From Elgaria multicarinata webbii (lineage: Eukaryota; Chordata; Lepidosauria; Squamata; Anguidae), in NCBI RefSeq assembly GCF_023053635.1, contig NC_086180.1, forward strand, positions 193,501-257,500: DNA of 64,000 nucleotides. Reading direction: 5' to 3'. The notes below the pieces were generated by a model that was given only the letters and a program-made list of their open reading frames with translations, was not told the DNA's origin and made no database searches. The position numbers were made by a program, and so were the translations under genes. Positions 55,470-64,000 of the stretch are shown piece by piece (within the stretch, counting starts at the first letter, position 1; each line of letters opens with the position of its first letter).

Positions 55470-55481
<12 letters not shown>

Positions 55482-55535
55482 TTATATACCACCCCATAGC
55501 CAAAGCTCTCTGGGCAGTTTACAAAAGGCACAGTT
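55470..55535 (-). repeat. SINE-type 3' tail abutting the L2 tail
   Basis: 'Tttatataccaccccatagc' and 'caaagctctctgggcagttt' match 30050-30090. The AAT run is shared with the preceding L2. Confidence 0.65.
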
Positions 55536-55844
55536 GCCTGTCACTACTAGTAGGGCTATCAATTACTAACATCAGATGGGCTGATCAGAGGCAGTCTCCT
55601 AGAACCTCTGTGCGTCCCTCAGCTGGAGCTGGCCCTGCTATTTTGTGGAGAAAGGTGGGGCATAAATGTCCAAAAAAACCACAAACTAACAAGATACCAT
55701 GTTTCCAACTCACATTAGATGATCTTGTATGAAATACTCAGAAGACAGACTCCGATACCACCAGCTTCATTTAGCTGTAATGTAATCATGGAGAACACCA
55801 CAACATATCCCTATCTAAATGGCACAAGAGAAGGCATGTACATT

Positions 55845-56095
55845 TTAAGAATGCTGGACTGTAATGCTCTCTATGTGGGGCTGCCCTTGAGGGTGGTTCA
55901 GAAGAAGCAGCTTGTGCAGATGCTGCAGCGAGGCTGTTGAATGGAGTGTGTTGCCACACACACATAACACCTGTGCTTAAAGAGGTGCACTGGTTGCTCG
56001 TTGAAGGTATTGTTATTGACAGATAAAGTCCTAAACAACTTAAGACCAAGTTACCTGAGAGATTGTTTCCCCCTATATAAACAGGAGAGCTGTTG
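55845..56095 (+). repeat. L2/CR1-type LINE fragment
   Basis: 'Gactgtaatgctctctatgt' and 'ggggctgcccttgagggtgg' encode [20 protein letters not shown], the conserved C-terminal region, followed by worn sequence. Confidence 0.7.
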
Positions 56096-56198
56096 GGGTG
56101 GGGATACAACCCAGAATGCTCCAGAGTGTGGAAAACAAGCAGGATGAAGTTGGACTCGTAATCCGGGACATATAATGTAATAGGCATGACTGAAACTT

Positions 56199-56379
56199 GG
56201 GCCTCATCTACACCAAGCAGGATATTATGACACTATGAATGCGGTATATAAGAGGCAGGAGCCACACTGCTGCTTCATAGCGGTCAGTATTGAAGTGCAC
56301 TGACAACGGTTGGGGACCACTGACACAGACCAGAAGCCGCTTCCATAGTGCCATACCCTGCTTGGTGTAGATGAGGCCC
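56199..56379. mobile_element. MITE with long, well preserved terminal inverted repeats (181 bp)
   Basis: The ends begin gggcctcatctacaccaagc on both strands. The first 23 bp match perfectly and the match continues with small gaps to about 45 bp (cactatg). The loop has no coding content. It lies directly after ggcatgactgaaacttgg, a string like LINE endonuclease code (TETW). Ends containing ctacacc also occur at 19449-19600. Confidence 0.8.
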
Positions 56380-56654
56380 AGTGGCTGGGGGGAGATTCAG
56401 GACTTGAATGTGGGGAGAGGTAGGCGCAAGAGCAGAAGCATGTCCCTGGTGGAGGCACCTGTGAGGAAATCCCCAGGCCGGGAGAGGAGGGCTGTGCTCC
56501 AGCCTGCCAAGCCAGTGATGAAGCAGGCGACCGGGTTGAGGCCTTCCCAGGTCAGATGCCCAAATCGTTCCGGCCACAGAGACGCGATAACAAGGGGAGC
56601 AGGAGACCTCACCTGCCCTGACGGCGTTGCTAAAGCCGAAAGGCCGGCTACCCG

Positions 56655-56925
56655 CCCCGCCCTGCCTTCAGGGCCGGCACTACTATTAGGCCAACTAGGC
56701 AGCCCCCTAGAGCGCAGACCTCAGAGGGGCACAGTACTGCCCTTTAAGGGCCACAGTTTTATACAAATTAGCTGTTTTAAGAAAAAAACATAATAAACGG
56801 AAAATATAATAGTTCAGAAACTCTTCTTGAACAGCTGAATCAAAGTTGGCAATTTGGGTGTGCGGGTGTGTGCAAGTAGCTCACCTTGCCTAGGGTGCAA
56901 AACAGTCTGGCCCGCCTTGCTGACC
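56655..56925. mobile_element. hAT-like non-autonomous element, copy B
   Basis: Begins cagggccggcactactatta, with ggccaactaggcagcccc, and ends 'cctagggtgcaaaacagtct' then ggcc. It matches copy A (50478-51100) in reverse orientation at both ends, with a shorter interior. CAGGG-type termini are common for hAT elements. The last few terminal bases at the right seem lost. Confidence 0.65.
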
Positions 56926-56929
56926 ATTT

Positions 56930-58400
56930 CATCTCCCCGGAGATCAGTGCCGAAGCGGCTGAGGAGGGGGAGCGGGCAGAGGCCCTGGGTGGGAGTCAGG
57001 ACCCCGAGGACAGGAGGAGCGCCACGACTGGCACCCTGCCCTTAAGAGGTGGGCTGTCTGCGTGGCAAGGGCGAGGAAGCAGCCGGGCCCCACAAGGAGA
57101 AGGCGGAGAAATGCCCGCGGCCCCGCTCTGTGCCTGCGCAGCCTCTTGTCTTCTTCCTCCAGGGAAATTGTGCTGCTCAACTTGGCCAAAGTAGGTCAAG
57201 GGAGCAGCAGCCCATGATGGGGAAAGACGTGTGTGTGTGTGTGTGTGTGCTGGCAACTCCAAGTGAACCCTCGTCTTTGGGCTCTGAGGAGCTGCAGAGG
57301 AAAGTTCTCGGTGAGCAAGAGAAGGGGCCACCAGGCTAAGAAGGGCAGATGTCCCCAGGCTCCAAGGAAGCCGGGCGTTGGCGGTGGCTGCGCGGCCCCT
57401 CCAAGCCAGCGTCTCGCGTGAAGCCCGCGGGCTCCCAGCCACCCAGGAGCAAGTCCCGCGCGACTCCGAGGGGCTTCCTCCGAGCAAAGAGCCCCAAGGG
57501 GGCGCCCGCCGACCGAGGCAGACTCGCGCCAGGCGCCCCCCCCCTCGGGGGCCGCGCCCTGGGATGCCCCGGCCAGGCCGAGCCGGCCCGCGACGCTGGG
57601 GGCGGGGTGAAGGAGAGGCCGCCGGGGCGGCCCCTTCGTCGCCTGGCCTGGGAGCGGCTCGGACGGGGCGAGAGAGGGCGGCAGCGGCGGCGGCTCCGCA
57701 AAGGTCAGCTGAGAAGAGGGTACTTTTTTGGGGGGGGGGGCGTCTGACAGCCCCTTCTCTGCTCGGCTGGAGGGAGGGCGTGCCCGGCATGGGGGCTCGG
57801 GGTGCGGGCCGGGGGGGGGGGGGCTTTCACGGGCAGGCCAGTGGGCGAGCGTCCGTCCGTCCGGTCGCCGCTCTTTGCCCGGCTGGCGGTTCCGCGCAGA
57901 TGAGGCCCGACGGGAGAAGTTGGCAGGGGCAGTCGGGGAGGGCGGGAGTTCGGGGGGGGGGAGCGCTCTGGCAGGCCTCCGTTTGGCCCCCCAGGGGGAT
58001 TCAGCCCCAGCTGTTGGGCTGTATTGGGGCGGGGGTTCTTCCTCTGGAGGGCCCCTCCCTGGCTTTGGCTGGTGGTTCCCTGGAGTTGAAGGCGGCCGAT
58101 GGCTCCTCGTCGTGATGACCGCGGACTGCCTCCGGCAGTCCCGAGCGAGGGAGGGATGCCGGCGGGCGGGGCTCTTGCGCTCCTGCCCGGCTCGGGGCAT
58201 CTGCCTGGCCCGCTGGGAAACAGACCCTGGGACTCGACGGGCGCCCGTGGCCCCGATCCAGCACGTTCTGCTTCCACGGGCCGTCAAGCGGATCGTCGTC
58301 CACCCCACGCCCCACCCCCACCGCGACCGCCCGCCAACTCACTGGCAGCCCCTGAATGGGAATCGGGTGGGATTCTTCCACTGAATACACTGAGCACTCT
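56930..58400 (+). promoter_or_regulatory. LOXL3: CpG island, probable LOXL3 promoter and non-coding exon 1
   Basis: CpG-dense, GC-rich stretch with many GC boxes and no conserved protein. LOXL3's first coding exon has an acceptor 18 nt before its ATG, so a 5' non-coding exon is needed, and this is the nearest upstream island in the right direction. A plausible donor is CAAAG|gtcagc near 57703. Open frames on both strands here are products of base composition. Confidence 0.5.
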
Positions 58401-59698
58401 GGGCTGATATTCACCATTTGAAAATAATAATAATTGTGGGGCTGGGCTTTGTACCCCCCCGCCCCCCCGCGCATGCATGTGCCCCATGTGAAGTCCTTCC
58501 TTATCATTCTCCTTGTGCTGTTGCTGTCCCCTGTCACTTTAGCTGGGTGGCTCTAAGCAAGCGCAGCCTGAGTGTGAGGAACAAATGCCTCTCTGACCGG
58601 ACTCTCCGGGCTGCTCCTAAGGCATCAACCACCCCCACCCCCACCCCCGTCCGTCTTCTCCCTCAACTAAGAAGCCCCAGATGTTTTGCCAAGACCCCTT
58701 GAGATGTTTCAGGGCAAACTGATTCCTGAGTTGTGCCCGCTGGGAAGGGAGACCATGACTCCTCCTGCACCACTGGGGTAGCAGATCTATGCCAACATGG
58801 TGCTGTTGCCCTAGTGTTGGGGGTGGCTGCTCCCAGCAAAATGCTTACCTGTGTGGGGGACACCTGTGTAGGGGAGAGCTGCAATTGGGGGGGGATCCTA
58901 TGCTCTCCCTGGGCTTGTTTCTGCAGTAAAGGACAATTTCCCTTAGTTTGCGACCCTGGAGCTATTTAAAAAAGAAAGCCACCATGATATTACCTTTAAA
59001 TCATGGCTTGGCTCTCAGAGAAGAGGACTCATGTGAAGGTAAGTCCTGGCAGCAGCGGCAGCGGTTCTGGATTTGGGAGGGAGGGAGGCCAACCAATGGA
59101 CTCCTGGTTGGCCTTGCCCATGGCTTTCCTGGGTTTGCCTCTGTGTGGTCACTACCCAAGAACCCCACAAAAGCCTGATTGCTTCACAGGCCCCAAATCT
59201 TGCTTTGGCTTTGGTACCGAAGTGAGACGGGCAAGCCCCGAGGCAGCCCAAGTCGAATTGGGGCCATTTTGAAGCCTCCAAAACAGCCTCTGAGACAAGT
59301 TGGGTGGTGGTGGTTTGCACAGCCCTAATTTCTGCCACAAGCATGTACAAAGGTTCAGGACCTCATGCTAATATCAAAGGGGGCAGAAATTCAAATTCTA
59401 AGTCATTGGTGAGATGGAACTTTCCTTTGCAGAAGCAAGGCTGTGCTTCTCTTAGCAAGACTTGTTCTTCAGCTGCTCCAATCCAGCAAAGGAGATCTGT
59501 ACAAATCAGCATCCTTCCATTCATGTAGTGGGTGCAAATCCAAGTATGCACCTGGGCTTTACTGACCTGGCTGGATGCATCTTTTGCTGCACCACCAGTA
59601 GAGCTGATTGGGACCGAGACATCCAGCTTTTAGAATGCTTCTCACCAATGTTCCCAGTATCTGAAGCAGTAAACCTATATACGGCAGTTGGTGAGGAA

Positions 59699-59699
<1 letters not shown>

Positions 59700-59743
<44 letters not shown>

Positions 59744-60335
59744 TTTATTTATATAGCACCATCAATGTACATGGTGCTGTACAGATTACACAGTAAATAG
59801 CAAGACCCTGCCGCATAGGCTTACAATCTAATAAAGTTGTAGTAAACAGCAAGGAGGGAAAGAGAATGCAAACAGTCACAGGGAAGTGTAAACTGGCACC
59901 GGGTAGGGTGAGGCTAACAGTACAGAGTCAGAACAAACTCAATATTTAAAAGCTATAGGGAAAAGAAAAGTTTTTAGCTGAGTTTTAAAAGCTGTGATTG
60001 AGTTGGTAGTTCTCAAGTGTTCTGGAAGAGCGTTCCAGGCGTAAGGGGCAGCAGAAGAAAAAGGACGAAGCCGAGTAAGGGAAGTGGAGGTCCTTGGGCA
60101 GGCGAGAAGCATGGCATCAGAGGAGCGGAGAGCACGAGCGGGGCAATAGTGTGAGATGAGAGAGGAGAGATAGGCAGGAGCTAGACCGTGAAAAGCTTTG
60201 AAGGTCAGCAGGAGAAGTTTATATTGGATTCTGGAGTGAATTGGAAGCCAATGAAGAGATTTCAGAAGTGGAGTGACATGGTCAGAGCGGCGGGCCAAGA
60301 AGATGATCTTAGAGGCAGAGTGGTGGACCTCCCAT
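59700..60335 (-). repeat. L2 LINE 3' end
   Basis: An (ATT)n tail at the left and 'agcaccatcaatgtacatgg' precede a clean minus-strand frame: RRSDHVTPLLKSLHWLPIHS, RIQYKLLLLTFKAFHGLAPA and YAWNALPEHLRTTNSITAFK. Same L2 subfamily as 51470-55470 and about as well preserved. Confidence 0.92.
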
Positions 60336-60370
60336 ATGTGGGAGGGTGCTGCTGTACCTGTGTCCTGCTT

Positions 60371-60650
60371 AGAATCATAGAATAGTAGTGTTGGAAAGGG
60401 CCTATAAGGCCATCAACCCCTTGCTCAATGCAGGAATCCACCTTAAAGCATACCTGACAGATGGCTGTCCAACTGCCTCTTGAAGGCCTCTAGGGTGGGA
60501 GAGCCCACAACCTCCCTAGGTCATGGCTTCCACTGTTATGGTCAGGAAGTTTTTTCTGATGTCCAGCCAGAATTTGGCTTCCTGTCACTTGAGCCCATTA
60601 TTCCGTGTCCTGCCCTCTGGGATGATCGAGAAGAGATAATCCCAGAGTGG
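60371..60650 (-). repeat. CR1 3' end
   Basis: Tail agaatcatagaatag at the left, then the CR1 3' end with a small internal deletion. It is more worn than the other copies. Confidence 0.88.
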
Positions 60651-60793
60651 GTCCTTGATTGACAGTTGGTTGGCCCCTGTGTGAACAGAATGCTGAACTA
60701 GATGGACCCTTGGTTTGATCCAGCAGGGCTCTTTGGATGTTCTTATAATGTAAGCAGGAAAGCAATTCATTGATGAGTCTATCGTTTCCTCAG

Positions 60794-60794
<1 letters not shown>

Positions 60795-60846
<52 letters not shown>
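60795..60846. repeat. (CT)n(CA)n compound microsatellite
   Basis: About eighteen CT units with one interruption, then about seven CA units. Confidence 0.92.
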
Positions 60847-61044
60847 GCATGTATTTCACTGGGTAGCATGTAAAGAAGCTGATTGTCATGAGAAGGTCCA
60901 TATTTCTGTTAGAAGACAAACTGTTCCATACTCTTAGATCTCTGGGATAAGTCTGTGGCCATTAACATTTTGTGCCTCAGTTTGGGCTGGACCAGGCCAG
61001 GCTGGTCAAGAGCCTGGAGTCTCATTCATCCTTCATGGTGTGGT

Positions 61045-61107
61045 AATTATCTTGGAAACTGCCTTACGCTGAGTCAGGCCATCCAGCCCCTCTTTTCCTA
61101 CTCAGGC
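61045..61107 (-). repeat. tRNA-derived SINE fragment
   Basis: 'Gaaactgccttacgctgagt' and caggccatccagcccctctt resemble the 3' half of the copies at 16915 and 20776. Confidence 0.55.
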
Positions 61108-61226
61108 TGGCAGCATAAGAACCGAGGAAGAGCCGTGATGCTGGATCAGACCAAGGGTCCATCTAGTCCAGCATGGCTGTTGACCCACAAGCAGGACATG
61201 GTGCGACAGCCCCCTCCCACCCATGC
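61108..61226 (-). repeat. L3-type LINE 3' terminus
   Basis: 'Ataagaaccgaggaagagcc', 'gctggatcagaccaagggtc' and 'tggtgcgacagccccctccc' match 1325-1460 in the same orientation. Confidence 0.8.
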
Positions 61227-62090
61227 CGGGGTTCTAGGCAGCGAAGGGCTTTCTTTCTTGGAAGCATCATGCTGTGTGGGGGACTTTGTCCCAGTAACTC
61301 CACTGGAGACTGGGACCCCTGGTCAATGGACCCAAGAGCAAATGTTGCTGTGTGGATCTCAAAACACAGGTCTGCTCCCAACCCAACCCGGGCAATGTTC
61401 CATAAAGAGAAATTTGAGTTTCTAGTCCCTGAAACACAAGGACTCACACATGAAATCTGTTTATGGGATTTTTAGTCACTGATGTTTGACTCTGAATATA
61501 ATCATTTGAAATGTGAAACGTTCAACAGCTCCTAAATCCCAGATTGAAATATTGGGACAAATGGCCATTGTGAATAACTCTGTTGCAATGAACCAAGAGC
61601 AGGGGTGGTGGTGATTGGCTGAGCTTCCCTTGTCTCACTGCAGCAAAGTTTCTTCCATTGGCTGTTTGCCTCTAATCCTAGGGAAGGGGGCAGGCAAAAG
61701 GGGGCACCAGAAGCAGAGGACTAGGCAAGCAGGAGGCAGCAGAGGCAGTGGGGTGTGTGGGGGGGAGACAGGGAAAGAGTCCAAAGAAGCTGGGGGGGGG
61801 CAGGGGGGGAGAAGAAGTCAGCAGTGCCTCAGGGCAGGATGGCTGAAGTCCCCCCCCATCCCCTGTTCTCTGGGAATGGGGGATGCTGCCATGTGGAGCT
61901 GTGGGAGGGGGATTCTCCTTGCGTAACCCCTTTGGGACCCCGGTGGGTGAAAGGCCCCTGTAGGAGCAAAGGAGCCCTCGGTGCAGGAGGAGGAGGAGGT
62001 TGACACAGGGCAGGGGCCGCTCAGCTCCCCACCCCCGGATCCGCCATGAGCCTACGCCTCCCTCTCTCCTAGGCCCAGGCAGCGAGGGAG

Positions 62091-62400
62091 ATGCGTGCCG
62101 CCCAGGGGCTGTGGGAGCTGCTGGGCTTGCTGTGTGGCCTGGGGCTGTGGGGGAGCATGGCCCAGCTGAGCACCCCGGCTCCCACAGCACCGAGCCCGGG
62201 AGCGGCCAAGCTGCAGTTCCGGCTGGCCGGCTACCCCCGCAAGCACAACGAGGGGCGCATCGAGGTCTTCTACAACCGCGAATGGGGCACGATCTGCGAC
62301 GACGACTTCACGCTGGCCAACGCCCACGTCCTCTGCCGCCAGCTGGGCTTCGTGGCAGCCACCGGTTGGGCTCACAGTGCCAAATACGGCAAAGGTGTTG
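62091..62400 (+). CDS. LOXL3: LOXL3 coding exon 1 of the window (signal peptide, SRCR start)
   Basis: 103 codons plus one base. Exon acceptor cctag at 62068-62072 leaves 18 nt of 5' UTR. Donor G|gtgagc at 62401. Confidence 0.93.
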
Positions 62401-63041
62401 GTGAGCATGGCGGAGCGGGGGCCCATGGGCTGGGGCGGTGGGGTGGGTGGGCCGCGGGGGTAGACTTCTAGCCCCTTTTGCTTGGGAGACAGGGAGCAGC
62501 AGCAGCCCACAGACGAAGGGGCCGCCCTGATCGGATGTGGCGCGTCAAGCCAGCCACACGGCAGTTACATGGGGGCGGGGGGAGGTTTCTGGTCGCCTCC
62601 AAGCTCGCCAGGACTCAGCCTTGGGTCATATTGACAGTTAGGCCCAAAGAGCCAGGAAAGGGATAATAGAAGAGCCTGTCTTTGAAGCATGTGCAGAGTG
62701 CATTTCCCCTCATCACTGAATAACCACAACCAGCCCTCAGGAACAGGAATTCAAGTCCCCCAAGGCAAGGCTGAGCCCCCGCGCTCGCCTGGCCAGGCAT
62801 CAGCCCCTGGCGCTCCCCACGGCGCTCCCCCCACCCCTCCCCCCTGCCCCTGACTTTGCCTGGCTGTGACTCTTTAGGCCGCATCTGGCTGGACAATGTG
62901 AACTGTGGGGGCAGCGAGAAGAGCATCTCGGAGTGCCGGTCGCGGGGCTGGGGCAACAGCGACTGCTCCCACGAGGAAGATGCCGGTGTGGTCTGCAAGG
63001 ACGAGCGCATCCCCGGCTTTGTGGATGCCAACGTGATCGAG
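62091..63041 (+). CDS. LOXL3: Lysyl oxidase-like 3 (LOXL3), first two coding exons (partial gene)
   Basis: Two spliced exons encode a signal peptide ([20 protein letters not shown]) and the first SRCR domain, residues about 40-155. The readable blocks are [70 protein letters not shown] and [14 protein letters not shown]. The SRCR cysteines are in place. Human LOXL3 has [20 protein letters not shown] and [16 protein letters not shown], a closer match than LOXL2. LOXL3 is a secreted copper amine oxidase that cross-links collagen and elastin. The other three SRCR domains and the catalytic domain lie beyond the right edge. It is divergent from DOK1, as in human. Confidence 0.93.
62401..62877 (+). 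other. LOXL3: LOXL3 intron between the two exons
   Basis: 477 bp, GT-AG, phase 1, C-rich towards the acceptor. No repeat recognised. Confidence 0.88.
62878..63041 (+). CDS. LOXL3: LOXL3 next coding exon (rest of SRCR 1)
   Basis: Acceptor ctctttag, donor GAG|gtgggc. Completes the glycine codon and encodes [20 protein letters not shown] then [20 protein letters not shown] and [10 protein letters not shown]. Confidence 0.93.
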
Positions 63042-63785
63042 GTGGGCCATGTTTTGGGGGAGGGGGGGACGGACAGGCTGAGCACCCATCCCCTGCCTCT
63101 GCTGGGAAGGAGGGGAGGCATTGCACGGCTTGCATAGCCGCTCCTTTGAGGAGCAGCACTGGCTTCCTTCCCAAGAGGCCTGCGCTGAGCAAGGGATTGG
63201 GCCCTATGGCCGAAACGGCCCCTTCCCGCTGTCGGACGCCTGTGCTTTGCTGCCTCTTGCATGGCTCCATCTAAATTGATTCTTTTCAAAAACTGTCAAT
63301 GAAAGGATCTGGTGTCACCGACAGCCGCTGTGCCCACTTCTGCCTCACTGGGCAGAATTCTCCACAGGCCCCGAACTGGCTGCTTCTTGAACTTCCCTTT
63401 TCTTCTGGGATGAACAAATTGTTCTATGCCACCCCACCCCACCGCCCATTGGTTACGGAATGGGGGGGGGGACGCCGACGCACAGCCTCATTTGGAACTC
63501 TGTTGACCTGGAAGTAAAAGTTGCTGCAATCCTCTGTCCTTGTGCTGCAGGCTCTAATTTTGTAAACTCTTTGAAAAGAAACTCGGAACAAGGAGATGGT
63601 TTTATGATGCCATAGAATGGCCGGCATGCTTTTAAGGCAGGGCTGCACGTCTTCGCTCCAGGAGAGGACCTGGCTGCCTTGCAGCACTTGGGGGTGGTGG
63701 GGGTGGGGTGATGGGGGTGGGGGTGGGCATGGTGGAAGGGAACGAGGGTTGGGCTGTCCTGACGGTTTTAAACAGCCTTCCCTCT

Positions 63786-63959
63786 GACAGGCTGTAAGTC
63801 CCGCCCACTTCACCTCTAAATGCCCAGTCAGCATAAGAACATAGGAAGTGCCCTGAGGCTGGATCAGACCGAGGGTCTGTCTCATCCAGCATGGCGCTTC
63901 CTCTGTTCTCCTGAGGACTGGGCAATTAGAGGTGAAGTGGGCGGGACTTACGGTCTGTC
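63786..63959. mobile_element. 44-bp inverted repeats enclosing a LINE terminus
   Basis: Arms 63786-63829 and 63916-63959 are 44 nt each and pair at 41 of 44 positions. The core is gtaagtcccgcccacttcac then ctctaa. The 86-bp spacer is mostly the terminal part of an L3-type LINE in minus orientation. Without the spacer the arms would form one near-perfect palindrome. No target duplication outside the arms was identified. Confidence 0.8.
63832..63913 (-). repeat. L3-type LINE 3' terminus in the loop
   Basis: 'Cataagaacataggaagtgc' and 'ctggatcagaccgagggtct' correspond to the last 60-80 bp of the family seen at 1325 and 61108. Confidence 0.75.
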
Positions 63960-64000
63960 GCAAACCTGTATACTAGGAGGAAAACCTGCTTACATCAGGA

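Larger units (their letters stand above)
51470..55470 (+). mobile_element. Near full-length L2 LINE
   Basis: About 3.6 kb of L2 once the inserted CR1 is discounted. Order: a 5' UTR with tandem 113-bp units, then an ORF2 that opens LWNCRSVASKAP (about 52122). It has endonuclease motifs LTETWLP, LYRPPG, LGDFNIHVDDP (52870s) and LSDHHLVSFNI, and reverse transcriptase motifs [10 protein letters not shown] (about 54160) and [16 protein letters not shown]. Next comes YANDTQLYL, where YADD is expected (54414-54425), then the C-terminal HWLPIHFRIQYKLLLL to FPKAFKT, ending at 55233. The 3' UTR ends accatgtacattgatggtgc and an (AAT)n tail. Defects in ORF2 are a TGA at 53937 (in SNY*PVSLLP, probably CGA to TGA) and one frame change near 54535-54550, besides the CR1 insertion. 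It is therefore inactive but fairly young. Confidence 0.92.
59650..60750 (+). repeat. CR1-clade (L3-type) LINE 3' UTR split by two other LINEs
   Basis: Pieces 59650-59700 (agtatctgaagcagtaaacc), 60336-60370 (gtgggagggtgctgctgtac) and 60650-60750 ('gacagttggttggcccctgt' to tttgatccagcagggctctt) are consecutive parts of one LINE 3' end. A minus-strand L2 and a minus-strand CR1 separate them. Confidence 0.8.
47759..62072. other. DOK1-LOXL3 divergent interval
   Basis: About 14 kb between the DOK1 start codon and the first LOXL3 coding exon. It holds the DOK1 promoter, a CR1 end, SINE pieces, an inverted pair of hAT-like elements, a near full-length L2, and a second CpG island likely to be the LOXL3 promoter. 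The part right of about 57.7 kb is probably LOXL3 intron 1. I see nothing nameable at 49151-49837, 49866-50477 (apart from a GGGA run near 50115-50138), 51101-51436, 58420-59640, 60850-61040 or 61230-62000. Confidence 0.65.
63042..64000 (+). other. LOXL3: LOXL3 following intron (partial, runs off the right edge)
   Basis: No further LOXL3 exon is recognised. Contains GGT/GGG-rich runs near 63690-63730 and the inverted-repeat structure at 63786-63959. Confidence 0.75.

Noticed and set aside
57196-58308. 370-codon minus-strand frame and plus-strand frames in the third CpG island
   Set aside because: Pro/Arg-rich in all frames with no motif, typical of CpG islands.
62091-63041. Assignment to LOXL2 instead of LOXL3
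   Set aside because: The second exon (SRCR run [14 protein letters not shown] and PGF.D.NVIE) matches LOXL3 better, and the neighbours DOK1 and M1AP are LOXL3's.

Overview
This is a vertebrate nuclear window, most likely from a squamate reptile (lizard or snake). Genes are split by introns. Promoters are CpG-rich. The repeats are the sauropsid set: CR1 LINEs ending in ATTCTATGAT, L2 LINEs with AAT tails, a CR1-clade 'L3-type' LINE, tRNA-derived and MIR-like SINEs, and many short inverted-repeat DNA elements. The species cannot be named from this alone.

Four host genes can be recognised, in the order and relative orientation known from human 2p13.1. SEMA4F runs on the minus strand and only its signal-peptide exon (7006-7138) is inside; positions 1-7005 are its first intron. 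M1AP runs on the plus strand with a complete coding region of nine exons (22470-39861, 538 codons) and a poly(A) signal at 40516. DOK1 runs on the minus strand, convergent with M1AP, with five coding exons (47758 down to 42066, 583 codons). LOXL3 runs on the plus strand, divergent from DOK1, with its signal peptide and first SRCR domain (62091-63041); the rest lies beyond the right edge. CpG islands mark the SEMA4F (about 6.2-7.6 kb), DOK1 (about 46.8-48.5 kb) and probable LOXL3 (about 56.9-58.4 kb) promoters. The genes are unrelated in function (axon guidance, meiotic recombination, tyrosine-kinase adaptor, lysyl oxidase) and share only ancient synteny.

The space between and inside genes is mostly transposon debris. 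The largest piece is an L2 LINE at about 51470-55470 that is nearly full length. It has two tandem 113-bp 5' UTR units, and a CR1 copy is inserted in its endonuclease region. A 717-bp solo LTR (12299-13015) with an exact 4-bp target duplication sits inside a MIR-like SINE. Several non-autonomous inverted-repeat elements look poorly described. These are a pair at 17143-17609 and 28361-28676, foldbacks at 8222-8495 and 63786-63959, elements with ends resembling the ZNF143 motif at 25.4-26.7 kb, and an inverted pair at 50478-51100 and 56655-56925.

The oddest host-gene feature is a GC-AG intron in M1AP (38700-39468). No CRISPR, operon or other prokaryotic feature is present, and no new multi-gene system was found. 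The novelty lies in the mobile-element families and the splice-site detail.
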